DNA from: Sabulibacter ruber
Lineage (GTDB): Bacteria; Bacteroidota; Bacteroidia; Cytophagales; Hymenobacteraceae
DNA length: 64,000 nt
Assembly: GCF_017355955.1 (NCBI RefSeq)
Contig: NZ_JAFFID010000006.1
Location: 124,001-188,000 of the forward strand
Reading direction: 5' to 3'
Below the pieces are notes generated by a model, which made no database searches, was not told the DNA's origin, and worked only from the letters and a program-made list of their open reading frames with translations. The position numbers and the translations under genes were made by a program. Shown here one piece after another: positions 7,062 through 15,555 of the stretch. Position 1 is the stretch's first letter. Each line of letters starts with the position of its first letter.

Positions 7062-7823
7062 ATGAAAACAGTATTAATTACCGGGGCAAATAAGGGCATC
7101 GGCTTCGAATCAGCACGCCAGTTATTGCAAAAAGGATTCCTTGTCTTTCTTGGCAGCCGTAATTTAAGCAACGGTTTGAAAGCCGCAGAACAGCTAAAGG
7201 CAGAAGGACTAACCAACGTTGAAGCCGTTCAAATTGACGTTACCAGCCAGGATTCGGTCAATGCCGCCCGCATGGAAATCGGAAGCAAAGTCAGGACATT
7301 GGATGTGCTGATCAACAACGCCGGAATCAGCGGCATTGATATCGACAGCGAAGGGCATATGGTTCCTCAGACCGCCATAGATACCGATATAGCCGTTTAC
7401 CAGAAAGTCTATGATACCAATGTATATGGTCCGGCAAGGGTGATCAAAGCGTTTATTGATCTTCTGAAAAATTCACCGGAACCACGGATCGTGAACCTTA
7501 GCTCAAGTCAGGGTTCTCTTACCCTGCACAGTGATCCCAATTACATCTACTACCATGTAAAAGGGGTCGTATACCTCTCCTCAAAAGCCGCCCTGAATAT
7601 GTATACGGTTAACCTTGCTTACGAGCTGCGCGATACGGCCTTCAAGGTGAATGCCGTTAGCCCTGGTTTTACGGCGACGGATTTCACGGGTAAGAATGGC
7701 GGCTCCGTTGAGGTGGCTGCGAAACGTATCGTTAAATATGCCTTGATTGGCCAGGACGGTCCGACTGGAAAACTTTTCTGTGAAGAGACGAATCCGGACG
7801 GCACAGGTGAGATTCCATGGTAG
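7062..7823 (+). CDS. Short-chain dehydrogenase/reductase (SDR)
   Basis: This 253-residue cytosolic oxidoreductase has the classical SDR features: the cofactor loop TGANKGIG near residue 8, the NNAG motif near residue 85, a catalytic Ser in LSSSQGS and the Tyr-x-x-x-Lys pair in VYLSSKAALN. It should carry out NAD(P)H-dependent interconversion of a carbonyl and an alcohol; the substrate cannot be told. The ATG at 7062 is chosen because the cofactor fold starts at once (MKTVLITGA). A start at 7014 would add 16 unconserved residues. A strong terminator follows at 7834, so it is transcribed alone or as the last gene after the Crp/Fnr gene. Confidence 0.88.
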   Translation: MKTVLITGANKGIGFESARQLLQKGFLVFLGSRNLSNGLKAAEQLKAEGLTNVEAVQIDVTSQDSVNAARMEIGSKVRTLDVLINNAGISGIDIDSEGHMVPQTAIDTDIAVYQKVYDTNVYGPARVIKAFIDLLKNSPEPRIVNLSSSQGSLTLHSDPNYIYYHVKGVVYLSSKAALNMYTVNLAYELRDTAFKVNAVSPGFTATDFTGKNGGSVEVAAKRIVKYALIGQDGPTGKLFCEETNPDGTGEIPW

Positions 7824-7833
7824 GAAGTAGAGT

Positions 7834-7869
7834 AAGATGCTGAGCCCCGAGGCCAGCATCTTGTTTTTT
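7834..7869 (+). terminator. Rho-independent terminator after the SDR gene
   Basis: A perfect 9-bp stem AAGATGCTG / CAGCATCTT with an 11-nt loop is followed by GTTTTTT. It lies 10 bases after the SDR stop codon. Confidence 0.8.
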
Positions 7870-8003
7870 GGAAAAAACAGCACGTTAAATAAATACTTTT
7901 AGCCAGTTCTAATTTCGGGAAGCGGACAGAAATTCTGGGAATCTATGCGCCTGCAAACGAGGTGTGAGTAGGGTCCGGCAGTAAACCATTTAATAGGAAC
8001 GGA

Positions 8004-8636
8004 ATGTTAAAGACACCCGAAAAACAATCCAAATTGTCCAACAACCTACTGGTTCCCGGGCGATATACCCATACACCATCGAAAGGATTGATTGTGATGC
8101 CGGATATCAGTGGTTTTACCCGTTTTGTCAACTCAACTGACATGGCAGAAGGAAAACTTATCATCATGGAGTTGCTGTCGTCCATTCTGGAGAATAACAT
8201 TCTGGGTCTCAAGGTATCGGAGATAGAAGGAGACGCGGTTCTTTTCTATAGAATAGGGCCGCCTCCTTCCGGCTCTGAAATCCTAAGGCAGTATGAACAG
8301 ATGCTATTCCACTTCAATGAGAAAGTGGCCGAATTCACTGATCTGTTTCACCATGATTCGAATCTGTCCTTGAAGCTGATCGCGCATTACGGAGAGGTTT
8401 CTGAATACAGGGTGGGGGGCTTTGAGAAACTATACGGGAGGGCTGTCATTGAGTCCCATCGGCTTCTTAAAAATTCCATTGACAGCCACTCCTATGTCCT
8501 CCTTACGGATGATTTACTAGATGAAATCGTAGAGGCTCCCTCGGAAACCTTAAAAGAAGGTGTAACCGCCAGTCAACTGTGCCAGATTCACGGCGATATA
8601 CGAAATATCTGCTTTACCTACTTTGATTACGACTGA
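8004..8636 (+). CDS. DUF2652 protein (class III cyclase-like fold)
   Basis: This 210-residue protein matches what I know of DUF2652, related to the class III nucleotidyl-cyclase catalytic domain. The start of the fold reads VMPDISGFTRFVN near residue 30, where cyclases have a metal-binding Asp in the same DISGFT context. A second Asp occurs in EIEGDAVLFY near residue 75, at the place of the second metal Asp. GEVSEYRVGG and LYGRAVIESHRLLK follow. Both Asp residues are present, but activity is not established for this family. It may be a signalling or fatty-acid/lipid-adapted relative. Confidence 0.75.
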   Translation: MLKTPEKQSKLSNNLLVPGRYTHTPSKGLIVMPDISGFTRFVNSTDMAEGKLIIMELLSSILENNILGLKVSEIEGDAVLFYRIGPPPSGSEILRQYEQMLFHFNEKVAEFTDLFHHDSNLSLKLIAHYGEVSEYRVGGFEKLYGRAVIESHRLLKNSIDSHSYVLLTDDLLDEIVEAPSETLKEGVTASQLCQIHGDIRNICFTYFDYD

Positions 8637-8827
8637 AAGGAGCAGGAATGGATAATCAGTAATACTTGATTACCCACTCACCATTCTACTAAAGGCTGAT
8701 AAATCCAAGAGGCAATAGATCCTAGTCTTTACCTCTTCTTCAAGATGCCCTATTTCCTACAGGGGTAGTGTCATCCAATCCCAGGCAGGTACCCCAAAAA
8801 AACAAGTCAATTAAAACCTTAAATGTT

Positions 8828-10471
8828 ATGGAATCAGAGAACAAACTACAGCGGTTGATCATTCACCCGGATTTAGTTCCTGCCGAGAATAGATTGAAAA
8901 GGCCGATTCACCAGCGCCGTATATTGATCGACGGGGAGTTGGAAGATTGGGACGGGCCGGTGCACCAGGTATTTTCCCCTGTTTATCTTAAAAATACGAA
9001 CGATTCATCGGAGGAGGAGTCACCAATGTTGATCGGGAGCTACCCGCTGGCCACAAGCAAAGAGGCCGAATTGGCGCTGAACGCGGCAGTGAAGGCCTAC
9101 AACGGCGGGCGGGGCCCATGGCCCTCCATGCCGGTACAGAAAAGGATCAGGTGCCTGGACGTCTTTACCACGAAAATGGTCCAGCGCAAAGATGAGATTG
9201 TGAATCTGATCATGTGGGAAATCGGCAAAAGCTCCGCAGACGCAGAGAAGGAGTTCGACCGGACCATCGAATACATACAGGACACGGTAAGAGCGGCAAA
9301 GAAACTGAATAACTCCACTTCTGCTTTCCAGGTACAGCAGAACTTCATCGGCCAAACCAAAAAAATGCCTTATGGGGTGGTCTTGTGCATGGGCCCCTTC
9401 AATTACCCGCTGAATGAGACGTTTACAACGCTTATTCCGGCACTGATCATGGGGAACACCATTTTGTTCAAACCGCCTAAACACGGTACGCTCCTCTTTG
9501 AACCATTGCTAGAGGCTTTCTGGGAGGCTTTTCCGAAGGGCGTGGTGAATACGGTGTATGGCCGGGGGCGTGACACGGTTCCCTTCCTGATGCAGTCCGG
9601 CAAAGTTGATGTTCTGGCTTTGATCGGATCGAGCAAGGTAGCAGACAGCCTCAAGAAGATGCACCCTAAATCTAATCGCCTGAAGTCGGTGCTAGGTCTG
9701 GATGCCAAAAATGCGGCAATTGTCATGGATGATGCCGAATTGGACGTGGCTGTCAAAGAGTGTATTTCCGGAGCCCTCTCCTTTAACGGGCAGCGGTGTA
9801 CGGCCTTGAAAATCCTGTTTGTGCATACGGACATTGTCGACCGTTTCAACAAGCGCTTGGTGGAAGAGGTAGATAAGTTAACGATCGGGATGCCTTGGAC
9901 GGCAGGGGTGGCGATCACTCCGCTTGCGGAACCGGAGAAGCCAACGTATTTACAGAAATGCCTGGAAGATGCCGCCCGGCATGGGGGGGCTATCCTGAAT
10001 GCCGCTGCCGGTGGGGGTTCGGTCTATAGATCCCTGATGAAACCTGCTATAGTATACCCGGTGAATGAGGCCATGAAGCTCTACCGGGAGGAGCAGTTCG
10101 GGCCCATCATACCCATCGTGCCCTTTGATGATGTTGAAATACCAGTTGATTATATCACGGAGTCTTCCTTCGGGCAGCAGGTCAGCATTTTCAGCCGGGA
10201 CAGTGAGGAAATCGGTTTGCTGATTGATCTGCTGGCCGGGCAGGTAGGCCGCATCAACCTCAACAGCCAATGTCAGCGTAGCCCCGACACGTTTGCTTTC
10301 AATGGCCGGAAGGATTCCGCGGAGGGTACCTTATCGGTGGAGGAAGCCTTGCTTGCCTTCTCGGTTGACTCGGTGGTTAGCACCAAACAAACGGTTTTCA
10401 ATCAATCCATTATCGATGACATTCTGGTTAACCATAAATCGAATCGGTTAAGTCATACAGTTGCCCTTTGA
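8828..10471 (+). CDS. Aldehyde dehydrogenase, NADP-GAPDH-like (ALDH11-type)
   Basis: This 547-residue cytosolic ALDH resembles non-phosphorylating glyceraldehyde-3-phosphate dehydrogenases. Visible parts are the cofactor segment PYGVVLCMGPFNYPLNE, the nucleotide-fold turn ALIGSSKVADSL, the catalytic Cys in SFNGQRCTALK, and EEQFGPIIPIVPFDD near the C-terminus. The usual ELGGK motif, whose Glu is the general base in most ALDHs, reads LGLDAKN here: the Glu position is Gly and the nearest acid is an Asp two residues before the Lys. The reaction is probably aldehyde to acid with NAD(P)+; the substrate is uncertain. The ATG at 8828 is preferred; a GTG at 8768 would add 20 residues. Confidence 0.85.
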   Translation: MESENKLQRLIIHPDLVPAENRLKRPIHQRRILIDGELEDWDGPVHQVFSPVYLKNTNDSSEEESPMLIGSYPLATSKEAELALNAAVKAYNGGRGPWPSMPVQKRIRCLDVFTTKMVQRKDEIVNLIMWEIGKSSADAEKEFDRTIEYIQDTVRAAKKLNNSTSAFQVQQNFIGQTKKMPYGVVLCMGPFNYPLNETFTTLIPALIMGNTILFKPPKHGTLLFEPLLEAFWEAFPKGVVNTVYGRGRDTVPFLMQSGKVDVLALIGSSKVADSLKKMHPKSNRLKSVLGLDAKNAAIVMDDAELDVAVKECISGALSFNGQRCTALKILFVHTDIVDRFNKRLVEEVDKLTIGMPWTAGVAITPLAEPEKPTYLQKCLEDAARHGGAILNAAAGGGSVYRSLMKPAIVYPVNEAMKLYREEQFGPIIPIVPFDDVEIPVDYITESSFGQQVSIFSRDSEEIGLLIDLLAGQVGRINLNSQCQRSPDTFAFNGRKDSAEGTLSVEEALLAFSVDSVVSTKQTVFNQSIIDDILVNHKSNRLSHTVAL

Positions 10472-10645
10472 TGCTTCCAGGTATAAAGCCTATCCATCTT
10501 TCTCATACCTCTCGGCAGCGTAAGCCTTTGGAGTATCTTATCACTTTACACACGGTTATTCCGCCTACTATTTCCACCATTTCGGTTAATCCAGCAACGG
10601 AAGGTTTACTGATTTTTGCATTGCACAATTTAAAACGAGATAGTT

Positions 10646-10780
10646 ATGCAGAAGAGAATTTTCATCACAGGAGCATCGGCCGGTTTAGGAAAAGCTACCG
10701 CCAGATTATTCCATTCAAAAGGCTGGAAAGTGATCGCGACCATGCGGAACCCCGAAAAGGACAATGTCGGTATCAGTTGA
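10646..10780 (+). pseudogene. Stub of a short-chain dehydrogenase (first ~44 codons only)
   Basis: An ATG at 10646 opens a frame MQKRIFITGASAGLGKATAR that continues to VIATMRNPEKD and stops at 10778. This is a textbook SDR N-terminus with the TGASAGLG cofactor loop. The rest of the protein (NAG, Ser, Tyr-x-x-x-Lys) is missing, and nothing downstream continues it in any frame I could follow. It is a deletion remnant of an SDR gene that stood between the aldehyde dehydrogenase and the NmrA-like gene. Confidence 0.7.
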
Positions 10781-10931
10781 CAAGGGTAAATACCCCTGCA
10801 AGATGACAGAGCAGCTTTAGTCAGGGTAGTCCTAATAAATTATAACAATTCCAGTACAGCAACTAAGCAATTTAACTGTCCATCTTTTTTTAACACACCT
10901 CAGCTGAAAAAGTAAATTCTCCGCCTTTCGT

Positions 10932-11846
10932 TTATTGTAAGTCGGCAGGGATCCTGGCCAAGGTTGATTCTGTGTACTCCTTGAAAGTTTTGGTCTTTCT
11001 GCCTAACAACCGCTCCAAATCGCCAGACTGATACTCGAATTCACCTGCTTCAATGGCCTCCGCCCAACCCGTTAAAAATTCGGCAACCTGAGGAGGAACT
11101 CCTTTCGCAACTAGCCCATCACTATATTCTGCGGCTGTAATGGTGGTGAAAGAAACGGGTTGTCCTTTGATTTCCGTTAGAATCTTGGCAATGTCCGCAA
11201 ACGAAACAGCATCGCTGCCGCCTAAGGCATAGGTCTTGTTTTCGTGTCCCGGGGTGGAAAGTATTTCGGCGTGGGCTTCCGCCAATTCATCTCTGGTGGC
11301 AGGTGCCACTTTCCCGTTATTCGCCGGAACTTTTAGGCCATTTTCATAAGGGTTGGCATCATAGTAGAACGATAAAGCATCCGTAAAAGGCGGGTGGTAG
11401 ACAATGGTATAGGCAAGCCCGGAAGATTTCAGCACTTGTTCCGTAAAAAGGTCTGATTCCGTAACTTCCGGTATAATACGTCCCGAACCCGCTTTACGCA
11501 TAATGGCCATATACACTACGTGCTTCACACCCGCTTGGCGGGCAGCCGTAATCGCATTATAGTGTTGGGTGAACCGATCTGTAAAAGCGACGGTACTGGT
11601 AAGCATTACTTTGTCAACCCCTGCAAAGGCACGTAGTAACGAATCATAATCAAAATAATCCCCAAGCCGAACTTCGACGCCTTTGGCAGCTAAGTCCTCC
11701 AATCCTTCTTTCTTCCGGGAAAGTCCGATGACCTGGCTGGCGGGAACTCCTTTTTTCAATAAATGGTCCACGGTACTTTTTCCAACTCCACCTGAAACCC
11801 CCGTAACCAAAATCTTACCTTGAGATTCTTTCTGATAGTCTGTCAT
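10932..11846 (-). CDS. NmrA-like NAD(P)-binding reductase (atypical SDR)
   Basis: This 304-residue protein has the atypical SDR/NmrA fold: an N-terminal TGVSGGVGKSTVDHLLKKG nucleotide loop, the VEVRLGDYFDYDSL segment, and a C-terminal region with the TYALGGSDAVSF pattern of the QorB/TMR group. Such proteins either reduce quinones or sense NADPH/NADP+. The ATG at 11846 is chosen; upstream codons would run through the inverted repeats of the promoter. It is divergent from an HxlR regulator starting at 11940, which very likely controls it. Confidence 0.85.
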   Translation of the reverse strand: MTDYQKESQGKILVTGVSGGVGKSTVDHLLKKGVPASQVIGLSRKKEGLEDLAAKGVEVRLGDYFDYDSLLRAFAGVDKVMLTSTVAFTDRFTQHYNAITAARQAGVKHVVYMAIMRKAGSGRIIPEVTESDLFTEQVLKSSGLAYTIVYHPPFTDALSFYYDANPYENGLKVPANNGKVAPATRDELAEAHAEILSTPGHENKTYALGGSDAVSFADIAKILTEIKGQPVSFTTITAAEYSDGLVAKGVPPQVAEFLTGWAEAIEAGEFEYQSGDLERLLGRKTKTFKEYTESTLARIPADLQ

Positions 11847-11881
11847 CTTGTTTTGATTTAAAATGGTAATTTTACTTTCGT

Positions 11882-11923
11882 TTTGCAAGTGCAAAGCTAA
11901 ATATCTACTTGCATTTTGCAAGT
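11882..11923. promoter_or_regulatory. Two palindromes between NmrA-like and HxlR genes (operator)
   Basis: TTTGCAAGTGCAAA (11882-11895, 6-bp arms) and ACTTGCATTTTGCAAGT (11907-11923, 7-bp arms) share the half-site TTGCAAGT and are 25 bp apart. They fill the 93-bp divergent intergenic region and are good candidates for HxlR dimer binding sites. Confidence 0.65.
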
Positions 11924-11939
11924 AAAAAGATAAAAAGTC

Positions 11940-12368
11940 ATGAAATCAGGTGATAAGCGCTCAGATTGCCCTATCAGTTCATCCTTGGATATTTTCGGAG
12001 ACAGGTGGTCGCTGTTGATTGTGAGGGATTTGATGGTATACAAAACCCGTACTTACGGAGACTTCACAAAGTCTGCAGAAAGGATAGCCACCAATATATT
12101 AGCGAAACGATTACAGGTATTGGAGGATAATGGCATCATCATCAAATTACCATACCCCGATAATAAGGTAAAAGGGCTTTATAAGCTTAGCCCCAAAGGG
12201 GTTGATTTGATACCTGCTTTGGTTGAAATAGCCCTATGGGGGGAAAAATATGTATCTAACCCTAATGAAGGTTCTCCTTTTCTCAAAGAAGTAAAAAAGA
12301 ACAAAACGAAATTCCTGAAAAATATCATGGATCAGCTGTCGGCAGACGATGCGGCTACTAGCGATTGA
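11940..12368 (+). CDS. HxlR-family transcriptional regulator
   Basis: This 142-residue winged-helix regulator shows the HxlR signature: a Cys near residue 10 (SDCPISSSL), then DIFGDRWSLLIVRDLM, a recognition helix IATNILAKRLQVLEDNG, and a wing with LYKLSPKGVDLIPAL. The single N-terminal Cys is at the position that senses oxidants or quinones in YodB/HypR-type relatives, so redox control is plausible here. It is divergent from the NmrA-like reductase with two palindromes between them, which points to local control of that gene and probably of itself. Confidence 0.88.
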   Translation: MKSGDKRSDCPISSSLDIFGDRWSLLIVRDLMVYKTRTYGDFTKSAERIATNILAKRLQVLEDNGIIIKLPYPDNKVKGLYKLSPKGVDLIPALVEIALWGEKYVSNPNEGSPFLKEVKKNKTKFLKNIMDQLSADDAATSD

Positions 12369-12761
12369 CCATTGTTTTTCAGGTTGCGTGTCTTTTTCCT
12401 CCCACTTAAGGATTATCTCAACTTCTAGATGGCCTGCTTCTAGGGAAGTCTACACAACGTCCAGATCGCACGACGGGTCCACGGGAAAAGGGAATGCTCC
12501 TTCTGCTTCCCCCATGGGTGGGAGACGAAGAACTCCACGGTAAGGAATAACCAAAGGAACTGGAAGCGGTTCAGAATGGAACAGTGGAAAGGCAAAAGGC
12601 GGCACGGCAAGATTAGGCAGCACAGGGTGCTTGGGCGTTGGGGCTGACCACCTTTTGACCCACTTACCTGCAAGGGGCACCGTATCAATGAGTTGCCGCA
12701 AACTAAATGAAAAAGGTTCTTCTGGCTGAGAATCCTGGGACCATAGACGAGACAAGGGAGA
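12369..12761. other. Gene-free stretch
   Basis: Long open frames exist on the minus strand (12440-12811, 12450-12755), but their Pro/Phe-rich translations overlap each other in different frames and look like antisense noise. I see no terminator, repeat or RNA. Confidence 0.4.
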
Positions 12762-13112
12762 ATGTTCTGGAAAAGGAAAAACAAGGTATTGGAGCTGTCA
12801 AATAATTTCAAGAGCGCGTTGAGGCACTTCGCTTTCTACTACACCAACGGCACCTTGACTTATGTGATAGGCGATGAGACGATCCTCAAAGGAATCGATT
12901 ACCGCGAGGAACTGAAGCACGAGGCTAGCCTGGTTGAGCAGGCGTACGCCATTTTCGCCAACAACATCAGGATGGATGAAGACGGCAGGGTGCTGAACCA
13001 AGCCCACGCCATGAAAAGGGCGGCCCAGTGGATACGGTTTGCCTGCCGCTCTGGGGAGGATGGCTATCGGGTGGAGCCAGGGTTTGAGGACTGGGAGGTA
13101 GAGTTACATTGA
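12762..13112 (+). CDS. Conserved-looking cytosolic protein of unknown function
   Basis: This 116-residue acidic protein has no signal or membrane segment. It has a plausible mixed alpha/beta composition (FKSALRHFAFYYTNGTLTYV then helices IDYREELKHEASLVEQAYAI and VLNQAHAMKRAAQWIRFAC). The family is not recognised. The gene has normal amino-acid use for this genome and lies 207 bp upstream of the CPBP protease gene in the same direction. Confidence 0.65.
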   Translation: MFWKRKNKVLELSNNFKSALRHFAFYYTNGTLTYVIGDETILKGIDYREELKHEASLVEQAYAIFANNIRMDEDGRVLNQAHAMKRAAQWIRFACRSGEDGYRVEPGFEDWEVELH

Positions 13113-13319
13113 ACCCGTCTTCGGACCACTCCCAATGAGGGGCTGTGGGCAGTTGGTTGTCTTGTCTAGTACAGGGATGGCGCGAAAAGGCGCATGCTGA
13201 ACTTTCCACCGACAGGTGATGTGAGCGGCGGTACCAGTGGCCCCACACCCCGTAGGCTCGGCGTAGCCTGGCACATGTGGCAGGGCTTTTGCGAACGGAT
13301 ACCTTAAACTTCTTCATGG

Positions 13320-14165
13320 ATGCTGAAGGCTTTGAGAGAAACGGGCGGAGACCTACTGGGCTTCCTCAGGAACCCAAGGGAGGAGCCTAGCCCTGTGCAG
13401 ACAGGCTCACTCAAAGCCAAAAGGCTTTTCTCGCTGCTGGCAATCGATTATGGGGCAATGTTTCTCGTGCAATCCTTGAAGGAACTGGCTCAATGGCTTG
13501 GGTTGGTTGCCTACGAGGATCATAATCTCGATGATACGCTGAAAGAGTGGTCCGCAGGGGCTGTTATTCTTTCCCTGATGGTGGTGATGCCTTTTATTGA
13601 GGAACTGATTTTTCGGCTAGGCCTCAGGTTCGAGCGCAACGCGCTGGTCCAATTCGCCCTGCTGCTGAGCAAGGCCGCGGGCAAACTGGGGAGAGCCAAG
13701 ACGGAGGTGTTCCTGAGGGAGGGGTGGCGCAGGTTCTACCCGCTGGTCTTCTATCTTCTGGCCGCGCTGTTCGCATTGGTGCACATCAGCCGTTACGAGG
13801 GAGAGGAGGGACTTTGGCCGATTCTGGTGCTCCCGCAGTTCATAAGCGGGCTGCTGATGGGCTACCTGAGGGTGCGGCACGGCTTCAATATGGGCTTCCT
13901 GCTGCACGCAATTCGCAATGCCATCCTTTTGATCCCCTTGCTTATCGGTATCCACCTGTTCGACATGGAAACCGAACCTAAGGGGCCACCCCGCAACAAG
14001 GAAAGGGGTACGGATATCAGGAAAGACAGCACATCATCCCTAGGGAGGATTCAGGGCCAAAGGAGTAAGGGAGAAGGATTTCAAAGGCAGATGGTATGCA
14101 ATCCATTTTGGAGGCATCTAAACACAAATACCCTAGCCTCTATGTCCGTAGGTGAACTAGTCTAG
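13320..14165 (+). CDS. CPBP-family intramembrane metalloprotease (CAAX/Abi type)
   Basis: This 281-residue membrane protein carries all three CPBP motifs: EELIFRLGLR near residue 97 (Glu-Glu-x-x-x-Arg), a Phe-x-x-x-His in LFALVHISRYEG near residue 155, and HAIRNAI near residue 200 (His-x-x-x-Asn). Several hydrophobic helices surround them. Family members cleave membrane or lipidated peptides and include CAAX proteases and bacteriocin-immunity proteins. The last ~55 residues are hydrophilic and low in pattern, suggesting that the natural stop was lost and the frame was extended. The substrate is unknown and the context gives no hint. Confidence 0.82.
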   Translation: MLKALRETGGDLLGFLRNPREEPSPVQTGSLKAKRLFSLLAIDYGAMFLVQSLKELAQWLGLVAYEDHNLDDTLKEWSAGAVILSLMVVMPFIEELIFRLGLRFERNALVQFALLLSKAAGKLGRAKTEVFLREGWRRFYPLVFYLLAALFALVHISRYEGEEGLWPILVLPQFISGLLMGYLRVRHGFNMGFLLHAIRNAILLIPLLIGIHLFDMETEPKGPPRNKERGTDIRKDSTSSLGRIQGQRSKGEGFQRQMVCNPFWRHLNTNTLASMSVGELV

Positions 14166-14328
14166 CCTATGGGCTCCTGGGGTATCAGGGAACCCACCGA
14201 AAAAACGGAGGAAGGGGAGACGTGTTTCAATCAACAAAACAAAAGTTTATGGTTATTACGCGGTTCCTAACCAATAAATCATAATTTTACGGCTCATTCC
14301 ATGCCTACGAGCATCATCAGAAAGTAAA

Positions 14329-14673
14329 TTGGATAAAAGGCTTCCATACCGGTATTTGTTTATTTTGACGCTGCAGTGTCTGCTGTTGTTCAGAGTGGCC
14401 GTGCCTGCTATTCACACGCTCATGCACGGGGTGGAAGATTCATCTACGGAAACCTCGCCACTTTGCTCTCTGTCAGAAGCCGCAACAAAGCAGGAAGAAC
14501 CAAAGCAATCCTTACCGGTGACGCAGACCATCTTAGCCGATATGCTGCCAGCCCAAATGGAGGAGTATTCCTTTCTTGCTCCGGTAACCGCATCTCCACC
14601 ATTACCTCTTCACAGCGGTGATACTTGGATAAATACTTCCTCGCCCATTTTCACACCTCCTCCGCAGGTTTAA
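14329..14673 (+). CDS. Small exported protein of the metal locus
   Basis: This 114-residue frame starts at a TTG (no in-frame ATG). It has one hydrophobic signal-like segment (YRYLFILTLQCLLLFRVAVPA), followed by IHTLMHG, Glu/Ser-rich stretches and a PLCSLSEAA segment. The layout (signal, His and Cys near the cleavage site, disordered acidic tail) is the same as that of the proteins at 15059 and 26086, so it is probably the third small metal-locus protein. No Cys pair is present. The start and function are uncertain. Confidence 0.5.
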   Translation: MDKRLPYRYLFILTLQCLLLFRVAVPAIHTLMHGVEDSSTETSPLCSLSEAATKQEEPKQSLPVTQTILADMLPAQMEEYSFLAPVTASPPLPLHSGDTWINTSSPIFTPPPQV

Positions 14674-15058
14674 GCAACCAGGTTTCTTTACGGCGTTTTA
14701 GTAGCAGGTACTTTTGTTCCCTTTGAAGGGAGCGACTTACTCCTGTGCTCTCTCCTGATTTCAGGCTGTTCAGAAACAATTTCAGACTCAGAGGCAACTA
14801 CTGCTTGTCATGTAACGGAGCAGTCTGCTTCTCCCTCTCTGTTTTGTGCTTTTACCGGTTTAGGTACTGCCTGTTTGACGGGCCTGGCCTGGTGTAAGCA
14901 TTGCTATTTCTTTCGCCCCTTTTACTTGCCATGAAGCAAACGCTTACGCTGATGCTCCCATCTTATGATTGTGCAACCCGGCTACCGGGAATGGGTTTCC
15001 GGTGGCTATGTCTTCTGTCAGCCTATCCTGCGAAAGTAAATATTTCCGCGCTGTCACT
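14674..15058. other. Gene-free stretch between two small metal-locus genes
   Basis: No supported gene, terminator or repeat. A 44-codon ATG frame starts at 14931 (MKQTLTLMLPSYD) but is not convincing. It may hold the promoter for the gene at 15059. Confidence 0.35.
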
Positions 15059-15388
15059 ATGAGGAGACCCACACAATACCATCTCCTACCCCCGACGTGG
15101 ATGGCTGCCTGCTTATTGGTAGCCATGCTCTGCGGACCGGTGCACGGCCTCGTAGTCAGGCACCACCACCATGCCCATGGTTCTGGTAAAGCTATTTCCG
15201 TCGCCCATGACCATTGCACGCTTTGCCTTTGCCAAACGGCCGGGGTAGTGCCGGTCCTGCAGTGGTCAGAACCTGAGCCGGAAGTCGCTCTTCCGCGGTG
15301 GCCGGTGCGCCAGATTTCCTCCCCGGAAACCATTACCGAGCCCTCGGTTTACCTAAGAGGCCCTCCATCGCTGTTTGATGAGAAATGA
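15059..15388 (+). CDS. His-rich small exported protein (DUF2946-like)
   Basis: This 109-residue protein has a signal peptide (about residues 12-30, WMAACLLVAMLCGPVHG) and then a metal-binding-looking stretch RHHHHAHGSGKA and HDHCTLCLCQ with Cys-x-x-Cys-x-Cys. This resembles DUF2946-type proteins that accompany Cu/Zn transport genes. Its mature tail is Pro-rich. It directly precedes the AztD-like lipoprotein gene and is probably co-transcribed with it. Its likely role is to bind or hand over zinc or copper in the periplasm; this is inferred from composition and context. Confidence 0.65.
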   Translation: MRRPTQYHLLPPTWMAACLLVAMLCGPVHGLVVRHHHHAHGSGKAISVAHDHCTLCLCQTAGVVPVLQWSEPEPEVALPRWPVRQISSPETITEPSVYLRGPPSLFDEK

Positions 15389-15555
15389 AACCACCGCTGA
15401 TCCTTGATGATAGGTGCAGCCAAGCATCCGCCCTCGGGCAAATCCAAATTTTCAATCAAATAACCATGACCGTGAAAGCACTTCTAAAACAGTACTTACA
15501 CCTGATGACCCTTGACAATTACTCTTATACCTTCCATTTAACTCCGTTATCCCCC

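Noticed and set aside
12440..12811. Two overlapping minus-strand frames of 101 and 123 codons
   Set aside because: Both are Pro/Phe-rich, occupy different phases of the same DNA and show no domain; they look like chance open frames.
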